Shown here piece after piece: positions 59,913 to 64,000 of a stretch of 64,000 bases of DNA; the first letter of the stretch is position 1; every line of letters begins with the position of its first letter. This DNA comes from Allomuricauda ruestringensis DSM 13258 (lineage in GTDB: Bacteria > Bacteroidota > Bacteroidia > Flavobacteriales > Flavobacteriaceae), in assembly GCF_000224085.1 (NCBI RefSeq), contig NC_015945.1, positions 2,181,501-2,245,500 of the forward strand. The letters run 5' to 3'. Below the pieces are notes generated by a model. That model was not told the DNA's origin. It saw only the letters and a program-made list of their open reading frames with translations, and did not search any database. A program made the position numbers and the translations under genes.

Positions 59913-62144
59913 TTAATCTCTATCTCTTCTTGGTTTTCTATCGCGGTTGCCACCTCTTCGGTCACCACCACCTCTACGATCACCACCTCTATCATTGCGA
60001 GGGGGGCGTTCTTGGTATCCTTCAGGTTTTGGCAACAAGGCTTTTCTTGATACCTTTTCCTTTCTGGTTCGTGGATCTAGTCCGAAGTATTTCACATCAA
60101 AAACATCGCCCATATTTACCACATCGGACACATTTTCGGTGCGTTCCCATGCCAATTCGGATACGTGGAGCAATACTTCGTTCCCTGGTGCGTCGGTGTA
60201 TTCCACCACAGCGCCAAAGTCCAGCATTTTGATCACTTTTACCTCATAAACACTTCCCACCTCTGGCTTGAACATCAATGAATCTATCTTAGCCAATACT
60301 GCATCGATACCATCTTGATCTGTACCAAGGATTTCCACAATACCTTCTTCGGTATCGGGGTCTTCGTTAATAACAATTGTGGTATTGGTTGTTTTTTGAA
60401 GTTCTTGGATTACTTCTCCGCCTTTACCGATAAGTGCACCAATAAATTCACCTGGAATAACTCTGGTAACAATTTTTGGAGCGTAGGATTTAACCTCTTC
60501 CCTTGGCTCGGCAATAGTATCGGTAAGTTTGCCCAAAATGTGAATTCTGCCATCTTTGGCTTGCATCAAAGCTTTCACCAATATTTCGTAAGAAAGCCCT
60601 TTTACTTTAATGTCCATTTGGCAAGCCGTGATACCATCTGCGGTACCGGTTACCTTAAAGTCCATATCGCCCAAGTGATCTTCGTCGCCCAAGATGTCGG
60701 ATAGTACGGCATATTTACCAGTTTCCATATCCGTGATCAATCCCATGGCAATACCAGAAACAGGTTTTTTCAACTGAACACCGGCGTCCATCAAGGCCAT
60801 GGTACCGGAACATACAGTTGCCATGGATGAGGAACCGTTGGATTCCAACACTTCTGAAACTACACGGACCGTATAAGGGCAATCCTCTGGAATCATCCCT
60901 TTTAAGGCACGTTGTGCCAAGTTACCGTGTCCTACCTCTCTACGGGATGTACCACGAATTGGTCGTGCTTCACCAGTGGAGAAGGGAGGGAAGTTATAGT
61001 GCAGATAGAATGTTTCTTCGCCTTCAAAAGATGGCATGTCTATTTGGTTGGCCTCTCTTGACGTACCCAAAGTAACGGTAGCCAAAGCCTGTGTTTCACC
61101 ACGGGTAAATAGGGCGGAACCGTGAACGGAGGGCAAATAATCGATTTCGCACCATATTGGTCGAACATCGGTTGTTTTACGTCCGTCCAAACGAAGCCCT
61201 TCTTCCAATGTTAGGTTTCTAACAGCCTCTTTTTCGGCTTTGTGGTAGTACTTGGAAATCAAATCACCGATTTCTTCCAATTCTTCTTCAGAAAAAGATG
61301 CTTTAATTTCTTCTTTGATAGCGGCAAATGCTTCGCTGCGTTCTTTTTTGGAGGAACCTGCTTTGGCCACTTCATACACCTTATCGTAGGCCATGTCATG
61401 TACCTTTTTCTCCAGCTCTTCATCTTCAGCTTCTGACTCGTACTCACGAACCTCTTTTTTGCCGAAAGCTTCTGCCAATTTTATCTGTGCAGCACATTGT
61501 ACTTTAATGGCTTCGTGGGCAAATTTGATGGCTTCTACCATTTCCTCTTCGGAAATTTCATCCATTTCACCTTCTACCATCATCACAGAATCTGCGGAGG
61601 CACCAATCATCATGTCGATGTCGGACTCTTTTAATTGTGCTCTTGTCGGGTTGATGATGAATTCACCGTTCACCCTACCTACACGAACCTCGGATATGGC
61701 ACATTCGAACGGGAAATCCGATAGTTGAATGGCAGCGGAAGCCGCCAATCCAGCCATGGCGTCGGGCATAACGTCTTCGTCATGCGACATTAACTGAATC
61801 ATTACCTGTGTTTCGGAGTGGTAATCCTTTGGGAACAAAGGTCTCAATACCCTGTCCACCAAACGCATGGTCAATACTTCACCGTCGCTAGGTCTGGCCT
61901 CTCTTTTAAAGAAGCCGCCTGGGTAACGTCCTGCAGCAGCAAATTTTTCGCGATAATCTACGGTAAGTGGCAAAAAGTCCACATCAGAAGCTTTGTAATT
62001 GGAGACAACCGTACACAATAGCATACACTTGCCAGATTGGACAACAACAGAGCCGTGGGCCTGCTTTGCCAGTTTTCCGGTCTCGATAGAAATCTCTCTA
62101 CCGTCACCAAGGTCTATGACCTCTTTGAATGTCTTTGGAATCAT
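59913..62144 (-). CDS. pnp: polyribonucleotide nucleotidyltransferase
   Basis: Phosphorolytic 3'-5' exoribonuclease and degradosome component. Two RNase PH-like domains (about 10-230 and 330-545) flank a helical linker. A KH domain ([14 protein letters not shown], about 570) and an S1 domain (V-G-S-V-Y-E-V-K-V, about 635-705) follow. The last 35 residues are an arginine/glycine-rich tail with five R-G-G- or D-R-G-type repeats ([10 protein letters not shown]), absent in E. coli PNPase and suited to RNA or protein binding. It lies downstream of rpsO as in most bacteria, with 222 bases between. Confidence 0.96.
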   Translation of the reverse strand: MIPKTFKEVIDLGDGREISIETGKLAKQAHGSVVVQSGKCMLLCTVVSNYKASDVDFLPLTVDYREKFAAAGRYPGGFFKREARPSDGEVLTMRLVDRVLRPLFPKDYHSETQVMIQLMSHDEDVMPDAMAGLAASAAIQLSDFPFECAISEVRVGRVNGEFIINPTRAQLKESDIDMMIGASADSVMMVEGEMDEISEEEMVEAIKFAHEAIKVQCAAQIKLAEAFGKKEVREYESEAEDEELEKKVHDMAYDKVYEVAKAGSSKKERSEAFAAIKEEIKASFSEEELEEIGDLISKYYHKAEKEAVRNLTLEEGLRLDGRKTTDVRPIWCEIDYLPSVHGSALFTRGETQALATVTLGTSREANQIDMPSFEGEETFYLHYNFPPFSTGEARPIRGTSRREVGHGNLAQRALKGMIPEDCPYTVRVVSEVLESNGSSSMATVCSGTMALMDAGVQLKKPVSGIAMGLITDMETGKYAVLSDILGDEDHLGDMDFKVTGTADGITACQMDIKVKGLSYEILVKALMQAKDGRIHILGKLTDTIAEPREEVKSYAPKIVTRVIPGEFIGALIGKGGEVIQELQKTTNTTIVINEDPDTEEGIVEILGTDQDGIDAVLAKIDSLMFKPEVGSVYEVKVIKMLDFGAVVEYTDAPGNEVLLHVSELAWERTENVSDVVNMGDVFDVKYFGLDPRTRKEKVSRKALLPKPEGYQERPPRNDRGGDRRGGGDRRGGNRDRKPRRDRD

Positions 62145-62331
62145 AAAATTAATCTTACCTAACCAATATGGCCAGGTTGTTAAACATTGGGTCTACCGCC
62201 ATCCGGGCGGTCGGGTTGTGTTGTTGTTGTGTGTGCTTGGGAGCACTTGACCAATGAAAAACTATTTGTAGCTTTTTGTGTTTGCCCAGTTTTATGCTGG
62301 GACTTTATGTTGTTGAAACACGTTCAACTAA

Positions 62332-62362
62332 AACAAAGGGGAAGCATAAGCCTCCCCTTTTT
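62332..62362 (-). terminator. terminator after rpsO
   Basis: Arms AAAGGGGA / TCCCCTTT-type (62335-62341 with 62354-62360) around a loop, 5 bases after the rpsO stop, with T-rich DNA beyond on the minus strand. The rest of the rpsO-pnp gap (62145-62331) contains a GC-rich hairpin (ACCGCC ... GGCGGT, about 62199-62214) and no gene. Confidence 0.75.
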
Positions 62363-62366
62363 GTTT

Positions 62367-62636
62367 TTATTTTCTGATACCTAATTCTTTAATTAGAATA
62401 CGGTATTTTTCAATATCTTTTTTCTTTAGGTAATCCAAAAGACTACGTCTTTTACCTACCAATGCCACCAAAGAACGCTCGGTGTTGTAATCTTTGTGGT
62501 TCTTTTTAAGGTGTCCTGTTAGGTGGTTGATACGGTGTGTGAACAAAGCAATTTGTCCTTCCGTAGAACCGGTGTTGCTCTCAGAGCCGCCGTGTTTTTT
62601 AAAAATCTCGGCCTTTACTTCTTTTGTTAAATACAT
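62367..62636 (-). CDS. rpsO: 30S ribosomal protein S15
   Basis: An 89-residue primary 16S rRNA-binding protein. It has G-S-T-E-G-Q-I-A-L-F-T-H-R-I-N-H-L-T-G-H-L and L-V-G-K-R-R-S-L-L-D-Y-L, the usual S15 core, and ends E-L-G-I-R-K. In many bacteria it represses its own translation. Located upstream of pnp; unlike E. coli, a strong hairpin between them suggests separate or attenuated transcription. Confidence 0.97.
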   Translation of the reverse strand: MYLTKEVKAEIFKKHGGSESNTGSTEGQIALFTHRINHLTGHLKKNHKDYNTERSLVALVGKRRSLLDYLKKKDIEKYRILIKELGIRK

Positions 62637-62798
62637 TCCAATATTATTTAAATGATTTTTATGTATTGATTGTCAGTTCCTTCGACATGCTCAGGAGAAG
62701 CAATCAGCGTGCAAAGATATGTGTTTTTTTGAATTTAAAAGACTTATCGATCAAACTTTTAAGGTCGGTATGTAGCAGACTTTCTTTTTGTAAAACAA

Positions 62799-62951
62799 AG
62801 GGGTGGTCTAAAAAGTCAATTTTCGTCAACCTGAACTTGTTTCAGGTTCTCATAATAATTTGTTTATCAGTATGATGAGATTCTGAAATAAACCTGCCTG
62901 GCCGGTAGGCAGGTTCAGAATGACGGGTTTCAATTCTTTTTAGACAGCCTC
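62799..62951. repeat. dispersed element with GG-TGTCTAAAAAG termini enclosing a CGTCA/TGACG unit (copy 2)
   Basis: A 153-base unit just after accD. The ends GGTGGTCTAAAAAG (left) and the complement of CTTTTTAGACAGCCTC (right) form an imperfect inverted repeat related to the termini at 29249-29391. The interior (62824-62925) is the second copy of the 104-base element at 14799-14902. It reaches within 2 bases of the accD stop. The remaining part of the gap (62637-62798) holds a CTTCGACATGCTCAGGAG motif and no gene. Confidence 0.7.
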
Positions 62952-62953
62952 TT

Positions 62954-63814
62954 TTAATCTCTTACAGGTTGATTGGTAATCAAATCGATATAGAGATTGA
63001 CTTTTTTCTTCAAATCCCTGCGATGGGTAATGAAATCCAAAAAACCATGTTCTTTCAAAAACTCGGATGTTTGGAAACCATCAGGAAGATCTTTCCCTGT
63101 CGTATCCTTTACCACCCTTGGTCCTGCAAATCCGATCAGTGCACCGGGCTCGGCTATGTTGATATCTCCCAGCATAGCATAGGATGCCGTTGTACCGCCT
63201 GTTGTGGGGTCTGTACATAGCGAGATGTACGGTATTTTGGCCTCTGCCAATTGCGCCAATTTAGCGGATGTTTTTGCCAATTGCATCAAGGATAAGGCAG
63301 CTTCCATCATACGGGCCCCGCCTGATTTTGATATCATTACAAATGGTACTTTTTTCCTTTTGGCCACATCAATGGCGCGCGATATTTTTTCACCTACCAC
63401 ACTTCCCATGGAACCTCCGATAAAGGCAAAGTCCATACAGGCCACAACAATATCCTTTCCTTGAGACTTGCCAACCGCAGTTCTCACCGCGTCTTTTAAA
63501 CCTGTTTTTTTCTGGGCAGCCTTTAAACGATCCGAATATTTTTTGGTATCCTCAAACTTCAAAGGGTCTTTGGATGTCATTTTTGTATCAAGTTCCCGGA
63601 ACTTGTTGCCATCAAAAAGAATTTCAAAATATTCTTTGCTCCCTATGCGAACATGATAATCATCTTCCGGGCTTACATAGAAGTTTTTGGCCAAATCCTC
63701 GGCCTCAACTATCTTACCGGTAGGGGATTTGTACCAAAGCCCCTTGGGAGTGTCTTTCTTCTCCTCGGTAGCGGTCTGTATTCCTTTTTCCTTTCTTTTA
63801 AACCAAGACGACAT
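62954..63814 (-). CDS. accD: acetyl-CoA carboxylase carboxyltransferase subunit beta, zinc ligands replaced
   Basis: Transfers the carboxyl group from biotin to acetyl-CoA, the first step of fatty-acid synthesis, with AccA. The crotonase-like core is complete, with S-G-G-A-R-M-M-E-A and [11 protein letters not shown]. The N-terminal zinc ribbon is altered: the four positions that are Cys in most bacteria are Ser30, Gly33 (G-L-W-Y-K-S-P-T-G) and Ser48, Asp51 (V-S-P-E-D). The surrounding residues are conserved, so the fold is probably kept without metal. 286 residues. Same strand as fba upstream. Confidence 0.95.
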   Translation of the reverse strand: MSSWFKRKEKGIQTATEEKKDTPKGLWYKSPTGKIVEAEDLAKNFYVSPEDDYHVRIGSKEYFEILFDGNKFRELDTKMTSKDPLKFEDTKKYSDRLKAAQKKTGLKDAVRTAVGKSQGKDIVVACMDFAFIGGSMGSVVGEKISRAIDVAKRKKVPFVMISKSGGARMMEAALSLMQLAKTSAKLAQLAEAKIPYISLCTDPTTGGTTASYAMLGDINIAEPGALIGFAGPRVVKDTTGKDLPDGFQTSEFLKEHGFLDFITHRRDLKKKVNLYIDLITNQPVRD

Positions 63815-63841
63815 GCAATCAATATTTAGTTAGACAAAGGC

Positions 63842-64000
63842 TTACAAGGTGTTTACGTTGTTCAAATCCTCGAAGGCTTTTTTCAAACGAGCCATAAAGG
63901 TTTTTTCTCCTTCTCGCAGCCAAACTCGGGGATCATAGAATTTTTTGTTGGGTTGGTCGTCACCATCAGGGTTACCTATCTGTGTTTGTAGATAATCCTT
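63842..64000 (-). CDS. fba: class II fructose-bisphosphate aldolase, C-terminal part (5' end outside window)
   Basis: The last 52 residues of an aldolase, read on the minus strand and entering from the right edge. They include Y-D-P-R-V-W-L-R-E-G-E-K-T-F and the terminal A-F-E-D-L-N-N-V-N, the typical end of long-form class II (E. coli FbaA-like) enzymes. The stop is 27 bases before accD on the same strand, so they may be co-transcribed. Catalytic metal residues lie outside the window. Confidence 0.9.
   Translation of the reverse strand, partial: KDYLQTQIGNPDGDDQPNKKFYDPRVWLREGEKTFMARLKKAFEDLNNVNTL

Overview
The window is chromosomal DNA from a member of the Flavobacteriaceae (phylum Bacteroidota). 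Four things point there: the gliding genes gldB-gldC; a short primary sigma factor (287 residues) without an N-terminal region 1.1; promoters of the form TAnnTTTG; and a DAHP synthase with a C-terminal chorismate mutase. A marine genus related to Allomuricauda/Muricauda is my guess, not a demonstrated assignment. Most of the DNA is housekeeping. I see no transposase, integrase, prophage, CRISPR array or rRNA.

Layout. 1-2404: end of an aromatic amino acid operon (aminotransferase, tyrA, DAHP synthase/chorismate mutase). 2539-4509: three small secreted proteins. 4604-5994: rsgA-dtd. 6078-11957: three tandem, nearly fused DUF3857/transglutaminase-fold proteins, two of which have lost the catalytic Cys and His. 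12004-17192: mazG-like, aroA, queA, rlmN and a polyprenyl diphosphate synthase. 17302-19763: ECF sigma factor, membrane-anchored partner and outer-membrane protein. 19833-31630: mixed genes including a 2OG-Fe(II) oxygenase, an S15 peptidase, dnaG, a response regulator, nadE, gldB-gldC, pirin and engB.

31895-47468 is the division and cell-wall (dcw) cluster: mraZ, rsmH, ftsL, ftsI, murE, mraY, murD, ftsW, murG, murC, ftsQ, ftsA, ftsZ. It has mostly overlapping or abutting genes and GTG-rich starts. A 10-bp-phased GTGG array upstream looks like the MraZ operator. yqeY and tRNA-Arg(TCG) follow. murF and ddl are not in the cluster.

48166-53151 is the most accessory-looking stretch: a RibD-type reductase, NTF2-like and DinB genes, a Crp/Fnr regulator, a GNAT enzyme, and two paralogous collagen-repeat lipoproteins embedded in repeat-rich non-coding DNA. 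53152-58537 holds a YHS protein, a DinB/NRDE/ATP-grasp operon, a thiol-redox group (DoxX, Gpx, YpdA) and rpe. 58725-64000 returns to core genes, all on the minus strand: rpoD, pnp, rpsO, accD and the end of fba.

The non-coding DNA carries several families of short dispersed elements (inverted-repeat MITE-like units, GTCA/TGAC-bounded units, direct repeats). One lies inside the dcw operon and one seems to have become a terminator. The protein-level oddities are residue losses: zinc ligands in DnaG and AccD, the phospho-acceptor Asp in a response regulator, and catalytic residues in two transglutaminase-fold proteins. I did not find a clearly novel system; the best candidates are listed as findings.
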